This document shows, one piece after another, positions 1-8,670 of a stretch of DNA of 64,000 nucleotides. Every line of letters starts with the position of its first letter. Position 1 is the stretch's first letter. The notes under the pieces were generated by a model. It had not been told where the DNA came from and searched no databases. It worked only from the letters and a program-made list of their open reading frames with translations. The translations under genes and the position numbers were made by a program. Source of the stretch: Bacillus sp. AFS015802 (GTDB lineage: Bacteria > Bacillota > Bacilli > Bacillales > Bacillaceae_B); assembly GCF_002561455.1 (NCBI RefSeq), contig NZ_NTUP01000004.1, forward strand, positions 133,967 to 197,966, written 5' to 3'.

Positions 1-299
1 TGGAATTCATCATTCACCTCATTTGCTAGTTTTTCATCAACAATTAGATTATGTAAAAGATCATAGGAAAATCGGCTTCCTAATTGTGGGAGGTACACTT
101 CATAAGAGGAATCTTCGATGTTGAATGGTGGTTTGGGGACACTTTCATTAAAGCCATAGACTTGCTCCACATAATCAGTGATTTTTGCTTTTGCTATATA
201 ACTACCGAAAGGGATCCCTTTAAAAATAGAGTAGATCAATATAATCAAAAAAGAGAAAATTAGTAACATGAGCATGTTGAAGATCCGTTTTTTATTCAT
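1..299 (-). CDS. YfjL-like membrane-anchored protein, C-terminus cut by window edge
   Basis: The frame is open from an ATG at 299 to the window edge, giving 99 visible residues. It begins MNKKRIF, has one N-terminal transmembrane helix (about residues 8-25), then an IFKGIPFGSYIAKAK stretch and a Y-rich extracytoplasmic part. The arrangement helix, G-x-P-[FW]-G, KxK, Y...Y resembles the small YfjL-type proteins of Bacillus. The function is unknown, and the family call is from memory of that pattern only. It precedes the divergent put genes and shares no obvious function with them. Confidence 0.5.
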   Translation of the reverse strand, partial: MNKKRIFNMLMLLIFSFLIILIYSIFKGIPFGSYIAKAKITDYVEQVYGFNESVPKPPFNIEDSSYEVYLPQLGSRFSYDLLHNLIVDEKLANEVNDEF

Positions 300-339
300 A
301 TAAAGTCACTCCATACGATAATAAGGTGTTTAGCAATAC

Positions 340-621
340 TTACACTGGATTCTGTTTATGAAAAGGTATATACAGAAGGACACCAACAAACACCAACATA
401 ATCATGGCAAGCGATAACCCTATAAAAGCCAATAGTTTCTCTTCATTCTTTTTCTTAAAGGCTAAAACACTGAATAGCAGCGTTAATGAGATACCGGTGA
501 ATTGTAAACCTACAAAATAGTCCGGGAAAAAATTCGTTAACAAAGGGTGAAAAATCAACAAGGTTCCTAATCCAATAGCTGAATAGCTTAACCAAGAAAA
601 TCTTTTTTCTGTCACGATCAC
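340..621 (-). CDS. small three-helix membrane protein, unknown
   Basis: A 93-aa protein, probably starting at GTG 621 behind an AGGTGG ribosome-binding site. It shows three hydrophobic segments (about residues 13-33, 38-55 and 64-85) joined by short charged loops including KKKNEEK. No catalytic motif is visible. It may be co-transcribed with the partial gene that follows 40 bases downstream on the same strand. I do not recognise a family. Confidence 0.6.
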   Translation of the reverse strand: MIVTEKRFSWLSYSAIGLGTLLIFHPLLTNFFPDYFVGLQFTGISLTLLFSVLAFKKKNEEKLLAFIGLSLAMIMLVFVGVLLYIPFHKQNPV

Positions 622-828
622 ACCACCTGTTAGGAGTTTGTATAAATCTGTACAGTGTAATTATACACTTTAAGGATTTATTTACAACTAAATTTATTTG
701 AAAAAAATACCATCCATTTAAAAAAATGATGAGCATTCTCGTTGTTTTACATATTATTACCTTTCCGCCAATCCCCCTTTTGTGTTTCCACCATAACTCA
801 ACCCACAAATATTTGTGTCCCGAGCACG

Positions 829-858
829 TTGTTTCCGAGCCACTATTCCCGTTATAAT
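829..858 (+). promoter_or_regulatory. candidate promoter of the put operon
   Basis: TTGTTT (829-834) and a perfect TATAAT (853-858) are separated by 18 bases and lie about 75 bases before the proline dehydrogenase start. The rest of 622-934 shows no gene. In Bacillus the put genes need the PucR-type activator PutR, so a weak -35 here would be expected. No activator site could be assigned. Confidence 0.4.
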
Positions 859-934
859 TTTCTTAAGATTTACATTTCTTCGTTTAATCACCTCGCACTT
901 GAGGTAACAGTCACTATAAGGAGGTGTTGTAATC

Positions 935-1852
935 ATGGAAGCAATCAGTAAGCGTTTTTTCATGTTTCTTTCTCACAATAAGGCATTGGATAAAATGGCT
1001 AAACGGTGGGGATCGAAATTTGGGGCTAACAAGCTTGTGGGGGGAGAAACCTTTGTACAAGCGATTCCATTGATTACGCAATTGAACGAGGAGGGATTCC
1101 AGGTAACGGTCGATCATCTTGGTGAGTTCGTCGATTCCACAGAGGTGGTGCGGGAGAATGTCCAAGGATGCATCCAGAGTATCAGTGCCATTGCCTATCA
1201 TGGGCTTGAGACTGAAATCTCTGTCAAACTGACTTCCCTGGGATTGGATATCAGTCAAGATCTTGTCATGGAAAACATGGAGTTGATTCTGTCGAAGGCA
1301 AATGAAAGCGGAATCACGGTCACTCTCGATATGGAGGATTCCTCGAGGTGCCATGCCATCCTTGACGTTTACAAGAAGCTCCGTCAAAAGTACGACAATG
1401 TGGGGACGGTGATTCAATCCTATCTCTATGTTTCAGAGGAGGATGTGGATGATCTTAATCAGTTCTCCCCTTATTTGAGGCTTGTGAAGGGTGCATATAA
1501 TGAATCGGGTAAAGTGGCGTTCCAGGAGAAGAAGAAGGTGGATGAGAATCTTAAGCATCTCATCAAGAAGCAACTCTTGAACGGCCATTATACAGCGATC
1601 GCAAGCCATGACGAAGCGATTATCGATTACACCATCGGATTAGTGAAAGAACACAATATCCCGAACGATCGCTTCGAGTTTCAAATGCTTTACGGAATGC
1701 GGAACCAATTGCAATCCGAATTGTTAGCAAAAGGATACACCGTCCGCATTTACCTGCCATATGGCGAGGATTGGTTCGGGTATTTCATGCGACGCCTGGC
1801 GGAACGGCCGGCAAACATCGCATTCGCACTGAAAGGGATTTTCAGCAAGTAA
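935..1852 (+). CDS. putB: proline dehydrogenase (PutB/FadM type)
   Basis: A 305-aa single-domain flavoenzyme that oxidises L-proline to 1-pyrroline-5-carboxylate. The TIM-barrel signature motifs are present: RLVKGAYNES (about 186-195), the C-terminal YGEDWFGYFMRRLAERPAN block that binds FAD and substrate, and FEFQMLYGMR before it. The length matches monofunctional Gram-positive PRODH (about 300 aa). The start at ATG 935 is preceded by AAGGAGG at 918-924. The next gene, 54 bases downstream, encodes the second enzyme of the same pathway, and a PutR-like regulator follows, so the three form a proline-catabolism locus. The proline permease gene usually associated with this locus is not visible here. 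Confidence 0.93.
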   Translation: MEAISKRFFMFLSHNKALDKMAKRWGSKFGANKLVGGETFVQAIPLITQLNEEGFQVTVDHLGEFVDSTEVVRENVQGCIQSISAIAYHGLETEISVKLTSLGLDISQDLVMENMELILSKANESGITVTLDMEDSSRCHAILDVYKKLRQKYDNVGTVIQSYLYVSEEDVDDLNQFSPYLRLVKGAYNESGKVAFQEKKKVDENLKHLIKKQLLNGHYTAIASHDEAIIDYTIGLVKEHNIPNDRFEFQMLYGMRNQLQSELLAKGYTVRIYLPYGEDWFGYFMRRLAERPANIAFALKGIFSK

Positions 1853-1906
1853 CTTTTTTATAAAAAACATCCAGACAGAATGTAATCAGAAAGGAATGTG
1901 AAGAGA

Positions 1907-3538
1907 ATGAGTAACGGAATTTACAACATCCCAAAACCGACAAATGAGCCTGGTAATACATATGCCCCAGGTACGAAAGAAAGAGAAACGTTAAAAGCTG
2001 AGTTAGAACGCCAATCTGGTCTTGAGGTTGAGATCCCGATCATCATCAATGGTGAGGAAATCAAGACAGATACAGTGAAGCAAGTCGTGATGCCACATGA
2101 TCATAAACATGTATTGGCTACCTATTCACAAGCAGGAGAAAAAGAACTTCGCGATGCAGTGGAAGCGGCAATGGCTGCGAAGGAATCTTGGTCCAATATG
2201 CCATGGGAGCACAGAGCATCCATCTTCCTGAAAGCGGCTGACTTAATTTCTGGTCCATACCGTGACGTCATCAATGCGGCTACGATGTTGGGTCAATCTA
2301 AAACAGCTTATCAAACGGAAATTGATGCTGCACAAGAATTAGCGGATTTCTTACGCTTTGGCGTGGATTATGCAAACCAAATCTATCAAATGCAGCCGGA
2401 CAGCATGAAGAACATCTGGAATCGTTTAGAATACCGCGCATTAGACGGTTTCGTATTAGCGATCTCTCCATTTAACTTCACGGCAATCGGTGGAAACCTG
2501 CCGTCAGCACCTGCGATCATGGGGAACGTAGTGGTGTGGAAACCGGCTACAACGGCTTTACTATCAAACTACTACTTCATGCGTATCCTGGAAGAAGCTG
2601 GCCTGCCTAAAGGCGTTATCAACTTTGTTCCTTCACGCGGTTCTCAAGTTTCTGAAGTGGTATTAACAGACCCACGCATGTCCGGATTCCACTTCACTGG
2701 ATCAACAAGCGTGTTCCAAACGATCTGGAAGACAGTCGGGGAAAACATTACTAACTACAAATCGTATCCTCGTCTAGTTGGGGAAACAGGCGGTAAAGAC
2801 TTTGTCTTCGCTCACGAAACAGCTCAAGCAGACAAAGTGGTCGCTGCCCTTGTTCGCGGAGCATTCGAATACCAGGGTCAAAAATGTTCTGCCGCTTCAC
2901 GTGCTTACATCCCGGCAAGCCTGTGGGAAGAAGTGAAAAACGGTGTCGTGGAAGAAACGGCTAAGCTTAAAGTAGGGGATGTCAGAGACTTCAGGAACTT
3001 CATGGGTGCGGTCATTGATAAACCTGCCTTTGATTCCATCACAAGCTACATCGACTATGCGGCTGATTCGGAAGAAGCTGAAATCATTGCCGGCGGTACG
3101 TATGATGATTCTGTTGGATACTTCATTCAACCTACTGTCATCGTGACAACGAATCCAAACTTCAAAACGATGACCGAAGAAATCTTTGGACCGGTATTAA
3201 CGATTTATGTATATGAAAACGATCAATTAGAAGAAACACTGACTTCAGTGGATACTGCTTCCATGTATGCATTAACGGGTGCAATCTTTGCACAGGATCG
3301 TGAAGCGATCATGCACTTGGAACGCCGTCTATCCGGTGCAGCCGGTAACTTCTACATCAACGATAAGCCAACCGGTGCCGTGATCAACCAACAACCATTC
3401 GGCGGTTCACGCGGTTCAGGTACAAACGATAAAGCAGGCTCTGTGTTCAACATGATTCGCTGGACCAGTCCTCGTATCATCAAAGAAAACTTTGCTCCAA
3501 CAACAGACATTACCTATCCGTTTATGGATGAGGAATAA
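1907..3538 (+). CDS. putC: 1-pyrroline-5-carboxylate (L-glutamate gamma-semialdehyde) dehydrogenase, ALDH4A1-like
   Basis: Oxidises glutamate semialdehyde to glutamate with NAD+, the second step of proline catabolism. The 543-aa protein has the ALDH fold, with SPFNFTAIGGNLPSAPA near 190-206, the general-base region GETGGKD, and the catalytic cysteine in GQKCSAASR. I prefer ATG 1907 because GAAAGGA at 1889-1895 spaces well to it; a GTG at 1898 would be only 3 bases away. The long N-terminal arm, the NLPSAPAIMGNVVVWKP block and the MSGFHFTGS/EYQGQKCSA blocks resemble the eukaryotic ALDH4A1 group more than the RocA/PutC type of about 515 aa. A terminator follows. The symbol reflects function, not a close B. 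subtilis match. Confidence 0.92.
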   Translation: MSNGIYNIPKPTNEPGNTYAPGTKERETLKAELERQSGLEVEIPIIINGEEIKTDTVKQVVMPHDHKHVLATYSQAGEKELRDAVEAAMAAKESWSNMPWEHRASIFLKAADLISGPYRDVINAATMLGQSKTAYQTEIDAAQELADFLRFGVDYANQIYQMQPDSMKNIWNRLEYRALDGFVLAISPFNFTAIGGNLPSAPAIMGNVVVWKPATTALLSNYYFMRILEEAGLPKGVINFVPSRGSQVSEVVLTDPRMSGFHFTGSTSVFQTIWKTVGENITNYKSYPRLVGETGGKDFVFAHETAQADKVVAALVRGAFEYQGQKCSAASRAYIPASLWEEVKNGVVEETAKLKVGDVRDFRNFMGAVIDKPAFDSITSYIDYAADSEEAEIIAGGTYDDSVGYFIQPTVIVTTNPNFKTMTEEIFGPVLTIYVYENDQLEETLTSVDTASMYALTGAIFAQDREAIMHLERRLSGAAGNFYINDKPTGAVINQQPFGGSRGSGTNDKAGSVFNMIRWTSPRIIKENFAPTTDITYPFMDEE

Positions 3539-3549
3539 ATCGAACTCGG

Positions 3550-3587
3550 AAAAGCTCTCCCAATACGGGGGAGCTTTTCATTTTTTA
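3550..3587 (+). terminator. terminator after the P5C dehydrogenase gene
   Basis: An 11-base stem, AAAAGCTCTCC with a 7-base loop and GGGGAGCTTTT, is followed by CATTTTTT. It closes the two-gene put operon and separates it from the regulator. Confidence 0.85.
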
Positions 3588-3645
3588 TTGGGGGATTTAA
3601 CGCTATAATAGGAATCACAAACACTCGTGGAAAGGTAAGATTCCT

Positions 3646-4917
3646 ATGGAAGCCATTGATATCATCCTCCAAACAGAAGACATTCATAAAGCGACGGAAT
3701 TGATCAGCTCAAAACTGGGCAATCCTGTCATCATTGAAAACAAAAATTTCGAACTGATTTCATACAGTTCCTCTTCTAATAAATTCGATCAAACACAGCT
3801 GAAAACGATCCTGACGAAAAAATGTCCGGTCTTCATCATCGACCGGCTGAAAAAAGAGGGCATCGTCCACCAGCTAGAGAAACATACGGATCCGATCCGG
3901 GTGCAGGCGATGGAAGAGCTGGGATTCCATCAGCGCGTCGTCATTGCCGCCAAGTATTTGGGAAACACGATGGGATATATCTGGGTTCAGGAATCCAACC
4001 GTCTCTTGGAAAATGAAGAGCTCGCATTCCTTGAAGAAATCTCCGCACACCTTGGAACCCTGATCAATGATATGTACGCAAAGGTCAATATCAAAAAGGA
4101 CAGAAAAGAAGAAGTACTGTGGCATCTCCTGCAGCACGAGTACGGGAGTGAAAGCCAGCTCCGCCATGATGCCTCCCTCGTCAAGCTGACCCTGCCGGAA
4201 CGGTTCACGGTAGCGGTGTACTCGATCGCATCGTCGGACTATAAGCCTATGCTCGACCAACTGGAGAAGCTGGTCCAGGAATCCAGCTTTAACACAAAGA
4301 TTTATTCACTACGGACGGAATACCAGGTGATCCTCGTTCTCTACGGAAAGTCAGATACACCGTCTTCTTCCCTGGAATTAGCAAGAGATCTCGTCGAAAA
4401 GGTGAAAGAACAAACAGGAGAAGAAGAATTCTACAATTTCCTCATCGGGATAGGGAAGGAATACACCACCTTATACCAAATGAGAAAAAGCTTCTTGGAA
4501 GCGTCAGAAGTCATCGAAACGGCTAACTTCATCAGCCCGCGTCCAGAATCCATGCCCCGGGAATTCGCTCATCTGGGTATTTACAGGTACTTGCCGACCC
4601 TTTATGAGAAAAACACATCAAAGGATTATTACAGTGATGATTTGCTGGTGTTGATCAAGAATGATGTCAAGAAGCAAACTGATTTGCTTAAGACGCTTGA
4701 AGTGTACCTGGCGAATGACGGGAAGGGGAAACAGACGGCGAATGAGCTGTTTATCCATCCGAACACGTTGAACTATAGGATCAAGAAGATACAGGAACTG
4801 ACTGCGATTGATTTTAATGATTTTAATATGAAGGTGTATTTGTATACGGAGTTGTTGCTGTTGAATAATGTGGAAGCGTATTATCAGCGGTATAAGGATG
4901 CGTTGAAGGGAATTTAA
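3646..4917 (+). CDS. putR: PucR-family transcriptional activator, PutR-like
   Basis: A 423-aa protein with no receiver domain. The N-terminal two thirds (residues 1-300) contain a GAF-like sensor (IRVQAMEELGFHQRVVIAAKYLG). The C-terminal 60 residues carry the PucR-type helix-turn-helix: KQTANELFIHPNTLNYRIKK followed by DFNDFNMKVYLYTELLLL. Its position immediately after the two proline-degradation genes on the same strand, and its architecture, fit PutR, which activates put genes in response to proline in B. subtilis. Its own promoter region includes CTATAATAGG near 3602. The last 250 bases have plainer, more AT/GT-rich codon use than the start of the gene. Confidence 0.85.
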   Translation: MEAIDIILQTEDIHKATELISSKLGNPVIIENKNFELISYSSSSNKFDQTQLKTILTKKCPVFIIDRLKKEGIVHQLEKHTDPIRVQAMEELGFHQRVVIAAKYLGNTMGYIWVQESNRLLENEELAFLEEISAHLGTLINDMYAKVNIKKDRKEEVLWHLLQHEYGSESQLRHDASLVKLTLPERFTVAVYSIASSDYKPMLDQLEKLVQESSFNTKIYSLRTEYQVILVLYGKSDTPSSSLELARDLVEKVKEQTGEEEFYNFLIGIGKEYTTLYQMRKSFLEASEVIETANFISPRPESMPREFAHLGIYRYLPTLYEKNTSKDYYSDDLLVLIKNDVKKQTDLLKTLEVYLANDGKGKQTANELFIHPNTLNYRIKKIQELTAIDFNDFNMKVYLYTELLLLNNVEAYYQRYKDALKGI

Positions 4918-4959
4918 ACATTTTAGCCTGGGGAAATTTAAAATAGTGGGGTATTTGCA

Positions 4960-5262
4960 GTGAAGAAGAACGTAAGCGTCGGATATACTGTATTCAAATC
5001 AACAGGTGTAAAGGACAGAATTACTAAGGTCGATTTAATAAAGAAACAAGTAACAGGAACCGTTTCATAAAATGAGATCGTTTATATGAAAGTACTAGTC
5101 GATTTGGTCACAGATACAGTCAGTGTTGAGGGAAGCGTTGATGAGTTAGAAGGATTGGCGATGGATTACGATTCTTATATCGACATGTTTAAGAGTCAGG
5201 CAGCGTTTTTTGTGGCAAATCAAATTTCGGATCCGGAGAAGTATTATGATGAATTAACCTAA
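4960..5262 (+). pseudogene. interrupted small gene (in-frame TAA at 5068), or two tiny ORFs
   Basis: From GTG 4960 a 36-codon frame (KKNVSVGYTVFKSTGV...) ends at TAA 5068-5070. The same frame then stays open through MKVLVDLVTDTVSVEG to a stop at 5260-5262. Joined, the two parts make a plausible 100-aa acidic protein, and both have ordinary codon use. This suggests a nonsense mutation in a once-single gene. The downstream half from ATG 5086 could also stand alone (58 aa), though no clear ribosome-binding site precedes it. A terminator follows at 5277. I do not recognise the family. Confidence 0.4.
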
Positions 5263-5276
5263 TCCTTTTTAGAGTT

Positions 5277-5309
5277 AAAGCGGTTGCTATAGCAATCGCT
5301 TTTTCTTTA
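5277..5309 (+). terminator. terminator after the interrupted small gene
   Basis: A 12-base stem, AAAGCGGTTGCT / AGCAATCGCTTT with one G-T pair and a 2-base loop, runs into TTTTCTTT. It supports the preceding frame being, or having been, expressed. Confidence 0.75.
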
Positions 5310-5465
5310 ATTGTAAAGTGTTGAGTGCGTACGGTTCTGTCTCTTCTTCCACTTGATCTCTATCCCCTGAATCCATCCAGATAGCAACGGTTGAAAATAA
5401 TTGATAAATGACATTGATAAAATAACTCTATAAGTGTAAAATTACACTCATAGAGGAGGGGGATA

Positions 5466-5723
5466 ATGGAATTTTTTTCACTTCTAATGTTACAAATTTT
5501 AATAATGCTGTTATTGGTCAGTGTTTTCGCATTGATCCTCTACAAATTTTATAGGCAATTAAGTTTAATGTATCCTCTACTGGTTAGTGTATTAGCAGCC
5601 ATAGCGTTTACGCTAATTTTCAATATTGATAATTTGTTGTCCTTAATCGCGTTATTATCCAACATTTTGTTTTCAATTATGGTGTATCTGGTTGCTCTTA
5701 ATCAACAGAAAAAGATCAAGTGA
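5466..5723 (+). CDS. small membrane protein, unknown
   Basis: An 85-aa protein with three hydrophobic segments covering most of its length (about 5-25, 36-55, 58-77) and a lysine-rich end NQQKKIK. The ribosome-binding site GAGGAGGGGG lies 7-16 bases before ATG 5466, so it is very probably translated. The upstream stretch TTGATAAATGACATTGATAAAATAAC could hold its promoter. No family is recognised. Confidence 0.6.
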   Translation: MEFFSLLMLQILIMLLLVSVFALILYKFYRQLSLMYPLLVSVLAAIAFTLIFNIDNLLSLIALLSNILFSIMVYLVALNQQKKIK

Positions 5724-5783
5724 CTTTTGAACAATAGTCGAAGATCAATTAATGGATCAAGAAGGCACTGTCAGGAGGATAAC

Positions 5784-5882
5784 ATGAGAAAGTATCTAGG
5801 TTGGGCACCCATCGGAATAAGCAAAAAGCAAAGAGTTTCCTTGGTCTTTTTGCTCTTGTTTATATTATTTGATAGTGTTTAG
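5784..5882 (+). pseudogene. 5' remnant related to the small membrane gene at 11875
   Basis: A GGAGGAT ribosome-binding site and the start MRKYLG match, at DNA level, the start of the gene at 11875-12132 (ATGAGAAAGTA-CTAGGTT), but similarity is lost after about 25 bases and the frame ends at 5882. The preceding 5738-5772 resembles the accessory-array repeat (GAACAATAGTCGAAGATCAATTAATGGATC). I read this as a truncated copy left by a repeat-associated rearrangement. The internal AGCAAAAAG...CTTTTTGCT arms may also act as a weak terminator for the convergent genes. Confidence 0.35.
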
Positions 5883-6631
5883 TTGCTCTTTAACTCTGAA
5901 AATTTTAAAGCAGACTCTTTGCCTGTTATTACGTTTTTAAACATTTTACTTGCCATTTTAACACTTTTAGTATTTGCTGTTGTGTCTAAATCAAAAATTC
6001 CATATCCATTAGCCATTACAGTATAAATATCCTCTATAGGATTTACTAAGATAATTCCATACTCTTTACCAGTTTTCATTTTATAATCAAATTCTGATTT
6101 ATAAGAAATATACATTGAATCCTTTTGGTCTTGTGACAGTTCATCTAATCCCATCTTTGAACTTCTTTGAGTATCCATAGATGAAAGAAGTTTAGAAATT
6201 TTAATATCTCCCCCTTCAATGTAGATAGTCTTTTTACCAGACAAGGGATTTCCTGAAATTGTATCAATAATTTCAACGTTGATAGGTGTATAGGGTATTT
6301 CTGTATAAAAATTTTCTGTTTTAGGCAGCATTTCTGCTTCTCCTACAGAAAGCACTTTCAGTTGGACTACTGACGTTTTGCCATTACTAATTAAATTTTC
6401 AGGAACTCGAGGATCTATATCCCAGCTATGCTCAGCTTCAAATGTTCCGTAAATCTGTTCGGGATTTATGGTTAGCTCTATTTGATTATTAAAAACAACT
6501 TTCTCTGCGTTTTGTCCTTCTTCTTCAGAAGCAACATTATCAGCACCTGTTTTACTTACAGTCCATAAAGTAGCTCCTATTAACCCCAGACAAAGAAATC
6601 CTAAAGCAACTTTCTTTTTAATGTTTTTCAT
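5879..6631 (-). CDS. exported protein of unknown function
   Basis: A 250-aa protein with a typical signal or anchor peptide (MKNIKKKVALGFLCLGLIGATLW, residues 1-23) and no lipobox. The rest is soluble, mostly beta-like, and contains TPINVEIIDTISGNPLSGKKTIYIEGG, a pattern seen in small secreted or membrane-anchored Bacillus proteins of unknown role. It is monocistronic, divergent from the mgtC-type gene and convergent with the fragment at 5784. Confidence 0.6.
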   Translation of the reverse strand: MKNIKKKVALGFLCLGLIGATLWTVSKTGADNVASEEEGQNAEKVVFNNQIELTINPEQIYGTFEAEHSWDIDPRVPENLISNGKTSVVQLKVLSVGEAEMLPKTENFYTEIPYTPINVEIIDTISGNPLSGKKTIYIEGGDIKISKLLSSMDTQRSSKMGLDELSQDQKDSMYISYKSEFDYKMKTGKEYGIILVNPIEDIYTVMANGYGIFDLDTTANTKSVKMASKMFKNVITGKESALKFSELKSN

Positions 6632-6867
6632 ACTAGAACGCCTTCTTTCTGATCCCCCATTTCTATCAAGCTATAAAAATAGCATGAAATAAAATTGTAA
6701 CATAATTGTAATTTATTTTGGGGGGTTACAGGAATATTTTCGATTGATGAAATGGTAATCCAACTTGAGTTATATCTTGTACAGTGGGTAAAGTTCTGAT
6801 TCTACCTTTTCCTATAGCCCATCCCCAAATAACCCAAAAGTAGAGTGAGAACCTTCCCTGGTTTACA

Positions 6868-6896
6868 TTGAAATGACAGGAGAATTAGTGTATAAT
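6868..6896 (+). promoter_or_regulatory. consensus SigA promoter of the MgtC-family gene
   Basis: TTGAAA (6868-6873), a 17-base spacer and a perfect TATAAT (6891-6896). An ATG at 6873 that opens the longer reading frame overlaps the -35 box, so it cannot be the translation start. This leaves a leader of about 140 bases before ATG 7044. Confidence 0.7.
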
Positions 6897-6902
6897 AGAA
6901 AA

Positions 6903-7043
6903 AATATTCGTATTAAGAGCTTGGTAGGAAGAACGGAAGAGATCACCTATGAAGCGACATGCATGATTTTTTCCCCTGATAGAGGAGAAAGAATGCATTC
7001 GTTTTGTGGCGAGGTCTCTTTTTCATTTAAGGAGGGTGGAGTC
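6903..7043 (+). promoter_or_regulatory. structured 5' leader of the MgtC-family gene
   Basis: The untranslated leader can fold: AAGAGATCACCT (about 6937-6948) can pair with AGGTCTCTT (about 7013-7021) with a small bulge, and the latter runs into TTTTTC. Between them, GCATGATTTTTTCCCCT and AGGAGAAAGAATGC form an imperfect hairpin. A paired arm leading into a T-run just before the ribosome-binding site suggests attenuation. The M-box consensus is not recognisable. Regulation, perhaps by Mg2+, is inference from the gene family. Confidence 0.35.
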
Positions 7044-7559
7044 ATGGCGCATTTCATGGATATAGTAACGAATTTCTTCTGGCAGCATGATATTTATTTC
7101 AGGATCGTGGTGAGTGCCATATTAGGCTTCATCATCGGATGGGACCGGTCATCCAAGAATAAGCCAGCCGGTTTAAAAACATATACGTATGTATCGGTTG
7201 CGTGTACCTTGATCACCATTGTCTCGATTGAAGGTGCCGAAATGCTCAGTCAACCGGACAGTGGGAAAATGATGGATCCCTTCCGACTCGCCGCCCAAAT
7301 TGTATCAGGCCTCGGTTTCCTAGGGGCAGGGGTGATCCTGAAGGACGGCCTGAGGGTGAAAGGACTTACTTCCGCTGCGATGATTTTCTACGTGGGGGGA
7401 GTCGGTATCGGGATTGGAGCAGGATTTTACGGTATTGTGATCTTTGCTACCCTGGTCACGTTCATCATGACGAGGATTGGAAATTTCTTTGAAGGTCGGG
7501 AAATTACGACCGTGCGATTGCCGAAGATCGGAAAGAAGAAAGAGGATGAGAAAGAGTAG
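7044..7559 (+). CDS. MgtC/SapB-family membrane protein
   Basis: A 171-aa protein starting at ATG 7044 behind AAGGAGGGTGG. Four hydrophobic segments are visible. The family signatures are the early helix with GFIIGWDRSSKNKPAGLKTY, the central SGLGFLGAGVILKDG and the following VKGLTSAAMIFYVGGVGIGIGAGFY. MgtC-type proteins are inner-membrane proteins linked to Mg2+ homeostasis, and in pathogens they inhibit ATP synthase; which role applies here is unknown. The C-terminal cytoplasmic tail is short and very basic, without the extra ACT-like domain of MgtC proper, so this is the SapB/YhiD-like short form. Confidence 0.85.
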   Translation: MAHFMDIVTNFFWQHDIYFRIVVSAILGFIIGWDRSSKNKPAGLKTYTYVSVACTLITIVSIEGAEMLSQPDSGKMMDPFRLAAQIVSGLGFLGAGVILKDGLRVKGLTSAAMIFYVGGVGIGIGAGFYGIVIFATLVTFIMTRIGNFFEGREITTVRLPKIGKKKEDEKE

Positions 7560-7607
7560 CAGAAGGCTGGGATGTAGAACTTCTAATGTTCTTTATATAA
7601 ACGAATG

Positions 7608-7646
7608 AAAAACTGACCTGCGATTTGGCATGGGTCAGTTTTTTTG
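7608..7646 (+). terminator. terminator after the MgtC-family gene
   Basis: AAAAACTGACC pairs with GGGTCAGTTTTTTT across a 13-base loop, giving a 10-base stem and seven Ts. Confidence 0.85.
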
Positions 7647-7949
7647 TGCAATCAGACCAGTCTTCCCTCCGATACGCAATACAGACTTTCACATGACTCC
7701 TAACCCTTGGGGGAAGAATCAAGTTCACTAGTAAAAAGCAGAGCCTGGGAATTATTTTTATCTTTCACAAGTATTTCTAATTCCAAAATATTACATGTGG
7801 TAAAATAAGGTAGTAGTGGAGCGGATGTTCCATAAGGACATTTAATCTGACGTGTGAAATGTTATAGGTAAGTTTCTTTAGATAACAATGTTTGTTACCT
7901 AGTGAATAATAACTTTGTTAATGATCTAAGATTTCATAGGGGGGATTAA

Positions 7950-8669
7950 GTGAGTAGAAAAAATTTATTATTATCTGTGGGAGTGGCAATAATCATCTCT
8001 ATGAGTTGGTTTGCCTATCATAAAATCACTGATGATACTTATAAAGGTATGTCGATTATACCAGAGCAACACGAAGATATTCCTTTATATAAGGGATTAA
8101 AACCAACTAGAAGTCAATATGTAATAAAGGGAAATCGTTGGGAAGATATTTATGGCTTTTACATGAATAAACTTCCATCCCTTGGCTGGAAAATTGAATA
8201 TGTCCAGTCAGGATTGGATGATAACGATGTTGAAAATGATTGGTCCGGCTTTTCTTCTCGATGGAGAAAAGAAGGTTTTGACGGAGAGTTATGGATTTCG
8301 TCGAATTATAATCAATTTGATGAAGAAACAGAGGTTATCTTTGATAAGACTCCTATTTATCAATCAACTTCTTGGATAGAAGAATTACCAAACAGCATTT
8401 GTATTTATGAAACCCTACACCAAGAGGATTGTGTAGTTATAGATGACAAAACGAATCTCAAAGGAATAAAAACATTAATAAATAAGGCGATTGACTGGAA
8501 TGATGAGAAGTTACCTAATCGAGAGAAATCAAGTGTCATTGAGTTCGGGAATTTAGATATTAAGGTGTACTACGGAAATGATAAAGAAATTTATTTTCAA
8601 TCCCAAAAAGGTACAAAAATAATGAAACCAGAACCTGAATTCTTTGAACTGACAAATCTTTCACAATAG
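7950..8669 (+). CDS. membrane-anchored extracytoplasmic protein, unknown
   Basis: A 239-aa protein from GTG 7950 (ribosome-binding site GGGGGGA at 7939-7945). Residues 6-24 form an N-terminal signal anchor. The mature part is acidic with many W and Y residues (WEDIYGFYMNKLPSLGWKIEY, DWSGFSSRWRKEGFDGELW). The phrase on mature-part residues 55-85 recalls sensor-like exported proteins in Bacillus, but I cannot assign a family. An array-type repeat begins two bases after its stop codon, so this is an outlying single-gene unit of the repeat-associated kind. Confidence 0.6.
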   Translation: MSRKNLLLSVGVAIIISMSWFAYHKITDDTYKGMSIIPEQHEDIPLYKGLKPTRSQYVIKGNRWEDIYGFYMNKLPSLGWKIEYVQSGLDDNDVENDWSGFSSRWRKEGFDGELWISSNYNQFDEETEVIFDKTPIYQSTSWIEELPNSICIYETLHQEDCVVIDDKTNLKGIKTLINKAIDWNDEKLPNREKSSVIEFGNLDIKVYYGNDKEIYFQSQKGTKIMKPEPEFFELTNLSQ

Positions 8670-8670
8670 T

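Noticed and set aside
6903-7043. M-box magnesium riboswitch upstream of the MgtC-family gene
   Set aside because: The leader is of suitable length and structured, but the conserved M-box core sequences are not recognisable.
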